Positions 8,276 to 17,504 of a stretch of DNA of 64,000 nucleotides are shown here, one piece after another; the stretch's first letter is position 1; the number at the start of each line of letters is the position of its first letter. This DNA comes from Enterococcus dispar ATCC 51266 (GTDB lineage: Bacteria; Bacillota; Bacilli; Lactobacillales; Enterococcaceae), in NCBI RefSeq assembly GCF_000406945.1, contig NZ_KE136354.1:1084101-1148100 (forward strand), written 5' to 3'. A program made the position numbers and the translations under genes. Under the pieces are notes generated by a model, which saw only the letters and a program-made list of their open reading frames with translations, made no database searches and was not told the DNA's origin.

Positions 8276-9065
8276 CTTCGCTCACCTGTAATTCATAGTT
8301 CATTAAGAGCGGTTTTTCAGTCTTAATATCCACCGTTAATTCTGCTTTGATTGCAAATAAGCGCGCCAAATTTTCTGTCGTCATAACATTTTGTGGTGTG
8401 CCCTTTGCGATAATTTCACCTTGTTTTAACCCAATTAAAATATCCGAAAAACGCGAAGCCAAATTTAAATCATGAATAGACATAACGATTGTTTTTTGAT
8501 ATTTTTGATTAATTTTTTGCAGTAACTGCAAGATTTCCAGCTGATGCGCTGGATCCAAAAAAGTTGTAGGCTCATCTAAAATGAGAATATCTGTATCTTG
8601 CGCTAACGCCATTGCCAACCAAACCCGTTGTCTTTGTCCTCCGGAAAGAGCTTGCAACGAGCGTTCAGTCAGCTTGGTCAATCCGGTTGCAGACAAGGCC
8701 CACTCAATGGCTTCCACGTCTTTTTGATCTAATTGACGCAATCCTTTTTGATAGGGAAAACGTCCATAAGAAACTAATTCTTTGACGGTTAATTCTAGAT
8801 TTTGTTCGCTATTTTGGGCTAATAAAGCAATTTGCTGGGCGACTTCTTTTGTGGGGATTGTTTCAATACTGACACCGTTTAAGTTTACTACCCCTTTTTG
8901 TGGTTGCATAATGCGCGCCAATGTCTTTAATAATGTCGACTTTCCGCTGCCATTGGGTCCAATTAAACCAATTATTTTTCCTACTGGTAATTGAAGCGAC
9001 AAAGAATCAATAATAATTTGTTTTTGATAACCCACCGTTATTTCTTTTGCTTCCAAGGTAGTCAT
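8265..9065 (-). CDS. Iron-siderophore ABC transporter ATP-binding protein (FhuC type)
   Basis: The ATPase of the importer. Walker A is GPNGSGKSTLLK, the signature motif ALSGGQRQR and Walker B DILILDEPTTFLDP, followed by the H-loop MSIHDLNLASR. It is the first gene of the leftward operon, directly behind a promoter and a Fur box. The C-terminal 30 residues (LTVDIKTEKPLLMN onward) are a common extension in FhuC/FecE proteins. Confidence 0.92.
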   Translation of the reverse strand: MTTLEAKEITVGYQKQIIIDSLSLQLPVGKIIGLIGPNGSGKSTLLKTLARIMQPQKGVVNLNGVSIETIPTKEVAQQIALLAQNSEQNLELTVKELVSYGRFPYQKGLRQLDQKDVEAIEWALSATGLTKLTERSLQALSGGQRQRVWLAMALAQDTDILILDEPTTFLDPAHQLEILQLLQKINQKYQKTIVMSIHDLNLASRFSDILIGLKQGEIIAKGTPQNVMTTENLARLFAIKAELTVDIKTEKPLLMNYELQVSEDEV

Positions 9066-9082
9066 AATAATTCTCTACTTTC

Positions 9083-9101
9083 ATTGATAATGATTATCAA
9101 T
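9083..9101. promoter_or_regulatory. Fur box upstream of the fhuCBG-like operon
   Basis: ATTGATAATGATTATCAAT contains a perfect 7-1-7 Fur site (TGATAAT-G-ATTATCA). It overlaps the -10 and start region of a leftward promoter with CGTCAA at 9123-9128 (TTGACG on the minus strand) and GATAAT on the minus strand, spacing 17. Iron repression of the permease operon follows. Confidence 0.88.
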
Positions 9102-9171
9102 TATCGCTTTAATTTTTCAATTCGTCAATAGAAGTAAAAATTGATTTCATCGTATTTCTTAAAAAACCCAA

Positions 9172-9221
9172 TTGACAAAAAGAAGAACTATGCTAATATT
9201 TTTAAATGATAATCATTCTCA
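9172..9221 (+). promoter_or_regulatory. Promoter and Fur box of the siderophore-binding lipoprotein gene
   Basis: TTGACA at 9172 is followed after 16 bases by an extended -10 (TGC-TAATAT, 9191-9199). Immediately downstream, TGATAATCATTCTCA at 9207-9221 matches the 7-1-7 Fur consensus with one mismatch. The two divergent iron-uptake units thus each carry their own Fur site. Confidence 0.85.
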
Positions 9222-9269
9222 ATTAAATCGAGGAGAATTTTATTTTGGGGAAAAAGAAAGGATGTAATT

Positions 9270-10199
9270 ATGAAAAAGTATCACAAAATTACCACGGGGT
9301 TATTGGTGTTAACGAGTCTTTTTTTATTTGCGGCATGTGGAACTAAAAAAAATGAGACTGTTAAAGAAGAAAATCGAACCCTTACAGATCAATTAGATCA
9401 TAAAGTTGAAATTTCACAGCAACCAAAGCGAATTATTGGAAGTTATTTAGAAGACTACCTAGTGGCTTTAGACGAAAAACCAGTAGCACAATGGACTGTT
9501 GGTGGCGGGACACACCAAGATTATCTGAATAAGGAACTAAAAGATGTTCCCCTCATCAGTTATGACTTGCCATATGAAGATGTGTTGTCTTATGCGCCTG
9601 ATTTATTATTAATTGAATCAAATGGGTTAGTGGAAGGCGGAAAATATGATAAATACGCCAAAATTGCCCCCACATATGTTGTAAAAAATGGAGAAAATAT
9701 TACTTGGCAAGATAAATTAACAGATATTGCAAACGTCTTAAACAAAGAAAAAGATGGCAAAAAAGTTATTCGTGATTACGAAAAATTAGTAAAAGAAACA
9801 AAGGAAACATATACAGATAAAATAAAAAATAAATCGGTAGCTGTTTTATGGGTAACTAATAACTCTGCATTTATGGTGTCTGATACACGTTCGAGTGGCG
9901 ACTTATTGTACCAACAATTAGGCTTTGAAGTACCTAATCTGACCAAAGAGATTAGCGAAAAAGCAACCTCTGATTGGTCTGCTGTTTCATTAGAAAAATT
10001 GGCTCAAATTGATTGTGACTATTTAATTCTTGTAAACAGTGATAAAAGTGCTGCAATGTTTAAGGATCCCTTGTGGCAAAATATTCCGGCAGTAAAAAAT
10101 GGTAACTTATGGGAATTCGGACCTGAAAAAAGTTGGTTGTATAATGGTCCAATTGCTTATCGCGAGATGATTGAAGACATCAAAATAAAATTAAAATAA
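9270..10199 (+). CDS. Iron-siderophore-binding lipoprotein (FhuD/FepB type)
   Basis: The external substrate-binding subunit for the divergent fhuCBG-like permease. The signal peptide ends in the lipobox LFAAC, with cysteine at residue 23. The mature part begins with the family pattern TLTDQLDHKVEISQQPKRII and has the long central helix region of type III binding proteins (two lobes, residues about 60-160 and 190-305). An AAAGG site precedes ATG 9270. The ligand is probably a ferric siderophore; ferrichrome-like is a guess from operon similarity. Confidence 0.9.
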   Translation: MKKYHKITTGLLVLTSLFLFAACGTKKNETVKEENRTLTDQLDHKVEISQQPKRIIGSYLEDYLVALDEKPVAQWTVGGGTHQDYLNKELKDVPLISYDLPYEDVLSYAPDLLLIESNGLVEGGKYDKYAKIAPTYVVKNGENITWQDKLTDIANVLNKEKDGKKVIRDYEKLVKETKETYTDKIKNKSVAVLWVTNNSAFMVSDTRSSGDLLYQQLGFEVPNLTKEISEKATSDWSAVSLEKLAQIDCDYLILVNSDKSAAMFKDPLWQNIPAVKNGNLWEFGPEKSWLYNGPIAYREMIEDIKIKLK

Positions 10200-10202
10200 A
10201 CC

Positions 10203-10242
10203 AAACGGGGCACTTACTTCTAAAGAAGTAAGTGCCCCGTTT
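10203..10242. terminator. Bidirectional terminator after the siderophore-binding gene
   Basis: An 18-bp perfect inverted repeat (AAACGGGGCACTTACTTC and its complement) with a four-base loop. TTTATT follows on the plus strand. It separates this gene from the dehydrogenase remnant on the other strand. Confidence 0.9.
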
Positions 10243-10243
10243 A

Positions 10244-11246
10244 TTAATTGGATTTAGGATAAAAATCAAAGATTATCTTCCCTTGGGTTTGCTTCTGGCT
10301 TGCAATTGCTTTGGCGTAATGGGTAATGGCATAATGCGCTGCCGGCTGTGGTAATTGCTACAGTCCTTTTTTCATATAGTAAAAAATAGTTTCAAAGACC
10401 CGTTGCCAATGCTCCACTGAGATTTGATCAAACCAATGCCGCAAATGGAAAATGGCGACTGAAATATCTAGCTCTGTTGTCAAAAACTGCCAGTCTACCT
10501 GCTTGCCTGAAAGCAAACCAATGGTTCGAAAATTTCCGCCTTTTTTTACACAAGTAGCAAGAATTGTTCCTTGTACCCCACCCACAGAATCAACCGCCGC
10601 CGTGACGCCTTTTCCGTCTGTTATCTGCATGATTTTTTCTTTGACATTTTCAGAAGTAGAATTAATAACAAAAAAGGCGCCAAGCTTTTCCAACTCTTTA
10701 CGTGCACATTCATGACGGACAATGGCAATCAAATGAAAACCCAATAATTTTGCCAACTGAACAAAAGATTTGCCAATTGATGAGTTGGCAGCATTTATGA
10801 CTAAAATGTCTCCTCTTTTCAATTGAAATTCTTCAACACACAATACCCAAGCAGTTACGGGATTAATATATGCTTGACTTGCTGTCAGCAGATCAATCTC
10901 ATCAGGAACTACAATCGCATAGTCTGCTTGTGTGACCACAAATCGCTGCCACGTTCCTTCTCCTCTTAACGGAAGAACCATCTTATTTAATAAATACTGA
11001 TCAGCCACATTTTTGACACTTCTCACAATGCCTACTCCTTCGTAACCAAGTAAACTTGGTAGAGGAGTTCGAGGGGAATAAGCTCCCGTTACTGGAATTA
11101 AATCAGAAGGATTAATCGGAGCATAAAGCATTTCGACTAAAATTTCTCCTTTCATCAATGGTGCGATCTGTCTATTTTTTATTTTTCAATTTAATAACTT
11201 TTTCCGGTTTGCCAAATGTTTCAAAATAAAGTTGCTGATTGTCCAT
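10244..11246 (-). pseudogene. Zinc-independent MDR dehydrogenase / quinone reductase-like, doubly disrupted
   Basis: A medium-chain dehydrogenase/reductase related to NADPH:quinone or enoyl reductases. The main open part (10358-11158) has GEILVEMLYAPINPSDL, LLGYEGVGIV and a nucleotide-binding fold around VINAANSSIGKSFVQLAK. The normal N-terminus (MDNQQLYFETFGKPEKVIKL) starts at ATG 11246 but is one base out of frame after a run of six A at 11175-11180. At the other end, an in-frame TAG at 10358-10360 is followed by 37 codons in frame (QLPQPAAHYAITHYAKAIAS and onward) ending at 10244. Two independent lesions argue for a decayed gene, unless both are assembly errors. Confidence 0.85.
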
Positions 11247-11496
11247 GTTCACTTTTCCCGCCTTATTTCATTTTTCTATAAATAGGATTGATCTACTTTT
11301 ATCTTAAAATCCTATTTTCACATAAAATCAACTTGTTTCTATTTTTAGTTTCTTACTTCATTTGCTACGCTCCATGTACTACTAAAAATGTCTCACCAAT
11401 GACTAACATTTTTGTTCGTTGAGGCAAAGATAGTAGGTTTGCCCAGCAAAAACGACTATACTAAAGAAAACTTTTATAAAAACGAGGGATATCTTA

Positions 11497-12516
11497 GTGA
11501 AACTTTATGAAAATTTTGTTGCCAACATTAAGTTAAGATGCTATTGCGTTTTATTGAGTATTGTTTTCTTATTATACTTAGCTCGGAGTCTTATGACTCC
11601 AATTTTATTAACTTTCATCTTTACTTATTTAGCTATTCATTTTGTACAATTGGTCCAACGCTTTATCAAATTAAAACCCCTTATCATTGTCATTGCATTA
11701 TATGGCGGCATGATTTTACTTTTATACATTGCACTCACCAAATACATTCCTATTTTATTTCATCAGACTTGGAATATGGTCGATACAGTTATTGATTTTT
11801 ATGATAACCAACCCACCAGCTCCAATCAGATGCTTGATTGGATATTAAAATATGTGCAACGCAGTGAATTTCTTGATCAATTAAAAGGAGGGGCTAGTTT
11901 TATCATTGGCTATCTCCACGACTTTGGTAATTTAGCGGTTTCTTTAGCATTATCTTTTTTACTCAGCTTCTTTTTTACGGTTGAATTAAAAAAGGTAAAA
12001 GACTTTTCAAAATTATTTTTAACGAGTGATTTTGGCTGGTATTTTCAAGATATATTTTATTTCGCTCAAAAATTTATCAATACTTTTGGAGTCGTTTTAG
12101 AAGCCCAGTTTTTTATTGCCATTGTCAACACGGTAATTACGGTTATTTGCTTAGCAATTATGGGCTTCCATCAACTTCCAAGCCTCGGTTTGATGGTCTT
12201 TTTATTTAGTCTCATTCCAGTGGCCGGTGCAATAATTTCTAGTATTCCGCTATCATTTATTGCCTATTCTCAAGGTGGGATGTGGGACTTACTTTTTATT
12301 TTATTAATAATTCTTGGAATCCATATCTTGGAAGCTTACGTCTTAAATCCCAAATTCATGTCCAGTCGTACCGAGTTACCTATTTTTTACACATTCGTGA
12401 TTCTTTTAGTTGCAGAGCGACTTTTTGGTATTTGGGGATTAATTGTTGGTATTCCTATTTTCACTTTCTTCTTAGATGTTATGAAGGTAAAAAAAATCCC
12501 TCATTCTAACGAATAA
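11497..12516 (+). CDS. AI-2E family transporter-like permease
   Basis: A 339-residue membrane protein with about seven to eight helices and the family pattern near the C-terminus (FLFSLIPVAGAIISSIPLS, then the glycine-rich IWGLIVGIPIF). The start is GTG 11497, with GAGGG eight bases upstream. The family (UPF0118) includes TqsA/YdiK and putative sodium/proton antiporters; the transported substrate is unknown here. It appears monocistronic, with no clear regulatory site in the 250 bases upstream. Confidence 0.82.
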   Translation: MKLYENFVANIKLRCYCVLLSIVFLLYLARSLMTPILLTFIFTYLAIHFVQLVQRFIKLKPLIIVIALYGGMILLLYIALTKYIPILFHQTWNMVDTVIDFYDNQPTSSNQMLDWILKYVQRSEFLDQLKGGASFIIGYLHDFGNLAVSLALSFLLSFFFTVELKKVKDFSKLFLTSDFGWYFQDIFYFAQKFINTFGVVLEAQFFIAIVNTVITVICLAIMGFHQLPSLGLMVFLFSLIPVAGAIISSIPLSFIAYSQGGMWDLLFILLIILGIHILEAYVLNPKFMSSRTELPIFYTFVILLVAERLFGIWGLIVGIPIFTFFLDVMKVKKIPHSNE

Positions 12517-12642
12517 AGAGAGTTTTCTTTAATAGATCTATAATTCAAATTTGCTCATTTAAGTCTATTGAAAGTAGTAAAGCTTGCAATAATTGCTTAT
12601 TGCACGGACACAAAAAATTAGAAATTTTTTTCAAAACAAAAA

Positions 12643-12680
12643 GAAAAACCCTCTAAAACACTGGTCTTAAAGGGTTTTTC
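12643..12680 (-). terminator. Terminator of rpmG
   Basis: GAAAAACCCT at 12643-12652 pairs with AGGGTTTTTC at 12671-12680 and is followed by T-rich sequence on the minus strand. It lies just after the L33 stop codon and also separates the convergent permease gene. Confidence 0.7.
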
Positions 12681-12686
12681 AAACGA

Positions 12687-12836
12687 TTATTTAGTTTCGC
12701 GGTGTAAAGTAACTTTTCTTTCGCGTGGGCAATATTTATTTTTTTCCAAGCGGTCAGGGTTGTTACGTTTGTTTTTGCTTGTTAAATAGTTGCGTTCTTT
12801 ACAAGAAGTGCACTCTAATGTGATGTTTACGCGCAT
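12687..12836 (-). CDS. rpmG: 50S ribosomal protein L33
   Basis: A 49-residue ribosomal protein. It begins [19 protein letters not shown] and contains [17 protein letters not shown]. It has the first zinc pair CxxC (Cys9, Cys12), but the second pair is CPRE, so only three of the four usual ligands remain. This is the common enterococcal paralogue pattern. ATG 12836 is the start. Confidence 0.95.
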   Translation of the reverse strand: MRVNITLECTSCKERNYLTSKNKRNNPDRLEKNKYCPRERKVTLHRETK

Positions 12837-13224
12837 GTTTTTCCCTCCCATATCCTCATTGATACTCTAAGATTTCTCTCAGACTTGAATATGATAGCAT
12901 GTTTTTTCTTTGAAAGCTAGTCTTTTAAGTGAATTTTGTTAAGTAGTTTTACTTGACGATAAAAATGGAAAAAACCTCCTAGCATTACCCTTTTAATTTA
13001 AAATTTATTATAATTAATGGAAAAAGAATCCTCTATTCATAAAAACAGCTGAACCATCCTGTTTAGCTCTCACGCAATAAATCAAAACCTTGATAAATTG
13101 TTCTTTCATTATTCAAGATTTCTTTATTGTTGTACCAAGCCAGTTGGTGGATTCAACTTTCCACATCAATGGTACGCCATCTTTATTCTTTGTAACAAAG
13201 ATATAACATCTTTACCTGTAAAAA
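12837..13224. other. Intergenic region without recognisable gene
   Basis: About 390 bases between rpmG and the terminator of the next leftward gene. I see no open frame with a ribosome site and no RNA motif. A TGC-TATCAT element near 12897 on the minus strand could be the rpmG promoter -10. Confidence 0.4.
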
Positions 13225-13259
13225 AACCACCGCACAAAAATCAATATTGTGCGGTGGTT
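13225..13259 (-). terminator. Terminator after the hypothetical gene at 13271
   Basis: AACCACCGCACAA at 13225-13237 is complementary to TTGTGCGGTGGTT at 13247-13259. A T run follows on the minus strand. A strong 13-bp stem. Confidence 0.88.
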
Positions 13260-13270
13260 CGTATTACGTT

Positions 13271-13726
13271 TTATTCGAAATGTTCGCCGTAAACATCGTC
13301 TACCGTTTGTTCAGGATTGATTACGATGTAAAGACTTTTTGTTTCTTCACTGACTTTAGTTGTTTGGTAAACATTATCCAAACCTTCACTATCTTTATCT
13401 TTGTATGGGAAATATACCATATCTGGTTTACCTGTTTTAAACAAGATTTCCATCCGTTCAATATCTTGATATTTCAACGCACGAGCAAACATGCCTAATT
13501 CCAAACCGCCTAAGTTAATATCATGTGTGGCAACATGATCTCCTTCTGGATAAATTTCAATTTTAAAGCCCGCACAGGGATGAATTTCGACAAATTCACT
13601 ACCATTAATTCGTCCGTAACTTGTGGTAATTTGTTTAATCCACAAGTCACCAATAAAGCGACGGTTGATCGTCCATGTTTCCCCATTACGGAAATAAAAT
13701 TTCAATGCTGTCATCTCTCTAGCCAT
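13271..13726 (-). CDS. Conserved hypothetical cytoplasmic protein
   Basis: A 151-residue soluble protein that I do not recognise. It starts at ATG 13726 with GGAGG eight bases before it. It is rich in beta-strand patterns (TALKFYFRNGETWTINRRF; GFKIEIYPEG) and aromatic residues, with an acidic C-terminus. No signal peptide or membrane segment. Monocistronic, with its own terminator. Confidence 0.75.
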   Translation of the reverse strand: MAREMTALKFYFRNGETWTINRRFIGDLWIKQITTSYGRINGSEFVEIHPCAGFKIEIYPEGDHVATHDINLGGLELGMFARALKYQDIERMEILFKTGKPDMVYFPYKDKDSEGLDNVYQTTKVSEETKSLYIVINPEQTVDDVYGEHFE

Positions 13727-13857
13727 CTGATTTCCTCCTTATATGTCAACAATTCATTTTATCTTTTGATACCATGATTGCGACATTAACAATTTAATTC
13801 GCTCCATCCATAAGTTTAGCACAACTTTGAAATGGGAGTTAAGAAAATGCTTACAGA

Positions 13858-14214
13858 TTAATCCAATTGACTTAAAAATTTTTCGCAATTTACCTGTACG
13901 CGCGTATGTGTTCCTGTCGCGATAAGATTTTCATTATCACGACAAGAAAAAGCAAAAGTAGCTTTTTTAAAGTCTTGTTTTAAAAGTGATACTTCAACTG
14001 TAATAACAGCCCCCATTTTTGAGGGTTTGACATGTCTCAATTCAATTTTTGTGCCAACTGTTGTCTGCTGTTCATTGAGTTTTTGTTGTAAATATTCATA
14101 ACAAGTATTCTCTACCATCTGGACAACAGCCGGTGTTGCCAAAACAGCAAGTCCGCCAGACCCTATAGTGGCTGCTGTAAGCTCTTTGGTGACGATAAAA
14201 TCTTTTTGTATCAA
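13858..14214 (-). CDS. Hotdog-fold thioesterase-like protein (FlK family)
   Basis: A 118-residue single hotdog domain. The putative catalytic set of the FlK-type family can be placed: Thr in LATPAVV, Glu in QMVENTC and His in IELRHVKPS. The natural substrate is probably a small acyl-CoA, but the family is often of unknown role. Its start overlaps the cca stop as ATGA, so it is the last gene of the mazG-cca operon. Confidence 0.78.
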   Translation of the reverse strand: MIQKDFIVTKELTAATIGSGGLAVLATPAVVQMVENTCYEYLQQKLNEQQTTVGTKIELRHVKPSKMGAVITVEVSLLKQDFKKATFAFSCRDNENLIATGTHTRVQVNCEKFLSQLD

Positions 14215-15431
14215 TTCTGTTCACCTGCCCGTAAAATCTCCTGAGCTGCATCTAATAATGCTTTAGCATCATTTTTTAAAGAGCCAGTCACAACTTGATA
14301 CTCCAATTGACTTAAAATATCTTTTAGCCATTTCCCTGGTTTTAAAGTAAATTTTTGTAAAAGGTCATTCCCGTTAATTTCTAGTTCTCGCAAATGTTTA
14401 ATTGGCAAAGCAGCATAAATTTTTGCCACTTCATCCCGAGCCGGCGCCAAATTGTAAAAAGGCATTAACGCTTCTACGGCTAAACTATTTTCTAACCCTA
14501 ATTGATAAATTTCCCATGGTCGTAAAAGATGCTCTTGGCGTACTCTTAGTCCCCAGGAAAGAGCTTGAACTTCTTGAATCAAATCATTGGAAGCTTTCCA
14601 CTCTTTTAAAAAGGGCCGAATTAACTTTTGACCAATACCCATTTGTTCAAACAACACTGTCCAAGCTTGTGCGACAGTGGTAAACATTATTGGCTTTAAA
14701 TCTGCAAAACGCAATAAAGCTTCGCCATAATAACGCAGTCCCGGACAATACAAATAGCATTCCGTTTCGACTAAAAAGCGAATTGCCTGATTACGAAATT
14801 TTCCCAGCAACAGTTTGCTAAATTCCACATAAATACGCTCCACCGAAATTTTTTCTAGTAATGTATGATTTTCGCTGATGGCATCAAAGGTCTCTATTTC
14901 AAAAGAAAAACCAAGTTGGCTAACAAAGCGGAGGCCTCGCATCATGCGCAAAGCATCTTCATGAAAACGTTCATGAGGATTTCCCACTGCCCGTAAAACA
15001 TGTTCTTTTAAATCGATTAAACCATCAAATAGATCGATTACTTCACCGTCGTCTTTTAAAGCAAAAGCGTTGATGGTAAAATCGCGACGTTTCAAATCTT
15101 CGGTTAATGAGCGGACAAATTCGACATGATCAGGACGTCTAAAATCCTGATAAGTCGACTCCGTGCGAAATGTTGTCACTTCATATTGCTCATCTTGATG
15201 TAAAACTAAAACCGTGCCATGCTCAATGCCAATATCAATTGTTCTGGGAAAAATCGCTTTTATTTCAGCGGGAAAAGCACTTGTGGCTATATCTACATCG
15301 TGTATTTTGTGTCCAAGTAGAATATCTCGTACACTACCTCCCACAAAATAAGCTTCAAAACCCGCCTGCTCAATTTGCCCCATCACAGGTAAAGCCAGTT
15401 TAAATTCTTCAGGTAAATTAACTAATTGCAT
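14211..15431 (-). CDS. cca: CCA tRNA nucleotidyltransferase
   Basis: It adds or repairs the 3' CCA of tRNAs. Nucleotidyltransferase motifs: GFEAYFVGGSVRDILLG, the catalytic pair HDVDIAT, then RRDFTINAFA and HEDALRMMRGLRF. ATG 15431 is chosen because GGAGG lies six bases upstream; longer in-frame starts reach into the preceding gene. The 406-residue length matches the bacillar class II enzyme. Confidence 0.93.
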   Translation of the reverse strand: MQLVNLPEEFKLALPVMGQIEQAGFEAYFVGGSVRDILLGHKIHDVDIATSAFPAEIKAIFPRTIDIGIEHGTVLVLHQDEQYEVTTFRTESTYQDFRRPDHVEFVRSLTEDLKRRDFTINAFALKDDGEVIDLFDGLIDLKEHVLRAVGNPHERFHEDALRMMRGLRFVSQLGFSFEIETFDAISENHTLLEKISVERIYVEFSKLLLGKFRNQAIRFLVETECYLYCPGLRYYGEALLRFADLKPIMFTTVAQAWTVLFEQMGIGQKLIRPFLKEWKASNDLIQEVQALSWGLRVRQEHLLRPWEIYQLGLENSLAVEALMPFYNLAPARDEVAKIYAALPIKHLRELEINGNDLLQKFTLKPGKWLKDILSQLEYQVVTGSLKNDAKALLDAAQEILRAGEQN

Positions 15432-15780
15432 CTTCATCCTCCGGCGCACGTTGACCATCTTTTCGTTCAAAGCGGTAGCGATCGCGCTGATTAAATTTCG
15501 CCATATTTTTATCAAAGACTTCGGTCAAGTCAATTTCTAAAGAATTAGCCATTAATAACAAAACAAAAAATACATCTCCTAATTCTTCTGAGACTGTATT
15601 TGGTGCTTCGTCTGCCTTTTTTTGTTTTTCACCATAATAATGGTTTACTTCTCTAGCCAATTCTCCGATTTCCTCTGTCATACGCGCCATTTGAGCTAAG
15701 GGAGAAAAATATCCTACTTTAAATTGTGCAATATAGGCATCAACTTCTTGTTGCATCTGCTGTAATGTCTTTTCTGTCAT
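15418..15780 (-). CDS. MazG-like nucleotide pyrophosphohydrolase (YpjD type)
   Basis: A 120-residue all-alpha pyrophosphatase with the MazG metal-binding motifs EEIGELAREVNHYYGEK and EELGDVFFVLLLMAN. It probably removes non-canonical nucleotides. It overlaps the cca start by 14 bases and heads this operon, as ypjD does near cca in other Firmicutes. Confidence 0.86.
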   Translation of the reverse strand: MTEKTLQQMQQEVDAYIAQFKVGYFSPLAQMARMTEEIGELAREVNHYYGEKQKKADEAPNTVSEELGDVFFVLLLMANSLEIDLTEVFDKNMAKFNQRDRYRFERKDGQRAPEDEDAIS

Positions 15781-15932
15781 GTGATCACTCCTGTCTTTAT
15801 CTTATCAAAATAATGCAGCAAATCAAAGTCTGCACCAATTGTCTCTGCCAATTTTTCGTGCTACATTTGAGAAGGCAGAAAACAAACGTTATCTTGCAAT
15901 ATTTTTCAAGTGAAACGAAAGATGGTGAAATT

Positions 15933-16838
15933 ATGAATACGACTAAGTATACCTTTTTACTGCGAGATTTGATTTTGATTTTGATTGGTACTTGTCTTTA
16001 TGCATTTGGTTTAATCTATATCAATATTCCAAATAGCCTCGCAGAAGGCGGCGTGACGGGAATTACTTTAATTTTACGAGCGCTATTTGGTATTAATCCT
16101 GCCTATAGTACTTTCATTTTAAACATTCCGATTATCATTTTAGGTGGGCAAATTTTAGGGAAGCGATCTTTTTACTATACTATTTTTGGTACTACCAGCT
16201 TATCGGTATGGTTATTTATTTGGCAAAAAGTTCCACTCGCAATTAATCTGGAACATGATTTACTGATTTCGGCTTTGTTAGCGGGTATTGTGGCTGGTTT
16301 TGGTAGCGGTATTGTTTATCGCGTCGGCGGAACGACAGGCGGCAGTGATGTCATTGCCCGCATTTTGGAGAAAAAACAAGGTATCTCCGTTGGACGTTCA
16401 TTATTTTTCTTTGATATTTTAATCCTGTTGGCCTCTTTAACTTATATTGACTTAAAGAAAATGATGTATACCCTGATTTTTTCTTATGTGTTTGCCAATA
16501 TTGTCGATACCATTTTAGATGGTGGGTATTCGGCTAAAGGAATTTTAGTAATTTCTAATGAGACAAAACAAATGGCGCCGGTTTTAATGGCAACAACGGG
16601 GCGGGGTACAAGCTTTCTAAAAGGCGAAGGCGCTTATTCTGGTACCGATAAAAACATTCTATATATGGTAGTCACTTCTCGTGAAGTCATGGAAGTAAAG
16701 CGGATTATTGCAGAGTTTGATCAACAAGCTTTTATTTCTGTCATTAATGTTCATGAAGTTTCAGGTGAAGGATTTACGTACAAACGACCCAAGAAAAATT
16801 TCTTTAAAAAGTTGAAGAATACCGCTAATCAGCGCTAG
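15933..16838 (+). CDS. YitT family membrane protein (DUF161/DUF2179)
   Basis: A 301-residue protein with about five to six helices (residues 1-190) including GGVTGITLILRALFGINP and GSGIVYRVGGTTGGSDVIAR, then a cytoplasmic DUF2179 domain with GRGTSFLKGEGAYSGTDKNI. The true start is ATG 15933, after a GGTG-type site; the frame upstream of it is not coding. The role of the family is unknown. Confidence 0.87.
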   Translation: MNTTKYTFLLRDLILILIGTCLYAFGLIYINIPNSLAEGGVTGITLILRALFGINPAYSTFILNIPIIILGGQILGKRSFYYTIFGTTSLSVWLFIWQKVPLAINLEHDLLISALLAGIVAGFGSGIVYRVGGTTGGSDVIARILEKKQGISVGRSLFFFDILILLASLTYIDLKKMMYTLIFSYVFANIVDTILDGGYSAKGILVISNETKQMAPVLMATTGRGTSFLKGEGAYSGTDKNILYMVVTSREVMEVKRIIAEFDQQAFISVINVHEVSGEGFTYKRPKKNFFKKLKNTANQR

Positions 16839-16856
16839 TAGAACGCAAAATAAAAC

Positions 16857-16910
16857 GACGATGAAAATCACAGCCTAAAATATAATTTCAGGACTCCAAT
16901 TTTCATCGTC
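16857..16910. terminator. Bidirectional terminator between yitT-like and reoY
   Basis: GACGATGAAAAT at 16857-16868 pairs with ATTTTCATCGTC at 16899-16910, flanked by AAAA and TTTT. It serves the convergent genes on both sides. Confidence 0.75.
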
Positions 16911-16921
16911 ATTTTACTCGC

Positions 16922-17485
16922 TTATTCGGCAGTTTTTTGTTCTTTGTGCTGTTGTAGCTTTTTATTAACAGCTTCAGAGAGACAGAGGAATGTTTCTTCA
17001 TCGCCTTTTTCCAAAGCCCTGTCAATTTCTTGGTATAATTGCTTAATTTGTGCCATTTGTTCCTCTTCTGCTAAAAAGTGATTAATACTTGCTAGTACAT
17101 CTGCATCAATATTTTCATTCCATTTTAAAAAAGGATTATCTTCTAATATCGACAAATAACCAGGATTATCCCAGGCGTTCTCAAATAGACACTCGATGTA
17201 AAGCGCTTCTTTCCAATTCAAACGAATTTCATGAAAAATTTGATCACTATCATCAAAAACCTTGCCTTGCAAAAATAACTTAATTGGCTCTCCTTGTACG
17301 GTTAGATCGCGAATTTGCAAACCGCGCATAGTGACATCTGCATTTTCTACAAAGTGAACATTGTTTAAAATAGCTTCGTGATTAGCCAAATAATTTAAAA
17401 TCCAGCAAACCTCTCGGCGACTAAAAGAAGCATGGGTAACAAACCAGTTGAGAAAATTTTTCTTTTCTTTGACGTCGATAAACAT
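16922..17485 (-). CDS. reoY: ReoY / YpiB family protein (UPF0302), ClpCP-linked MurA regulation
   Basis: A 187-residue cytoplasmic protein with the family pattern [20 protein letters not shown] and [14 protein letters not shown], and a C-terminal IDEAL-like stretch ([20 protein letters not shown]). In Listeria, ReoY (YpiB) takes part in ClpCP-dependent degradation of MurA. The next gene upstream encodes the YpiA-like TPR protein, the usual partner. ATG 17485 is used since AAGGTGAGG precedes it. Confidence 0.88.
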   Translation of the reverse strand: MFIDVKEKKNFLNWFVTHASFSRREVCWILNYLANHEAILNNVHFVENADVTMRGLQIRDLTVQGEPIKLFLQGKVFDDSDQIFHEIRLNWKEALYIECLFENAWDNPGYLSILEDNPFLKWNENIDADVLASINHFLAEEEQMAQIKQLYQEIDRALEKGDEETFLCLSEAVNKKLQQHKEQKTAE

Positions 17486-17504
17486 CGTCCTCACCTTCTT
17501 TTCT

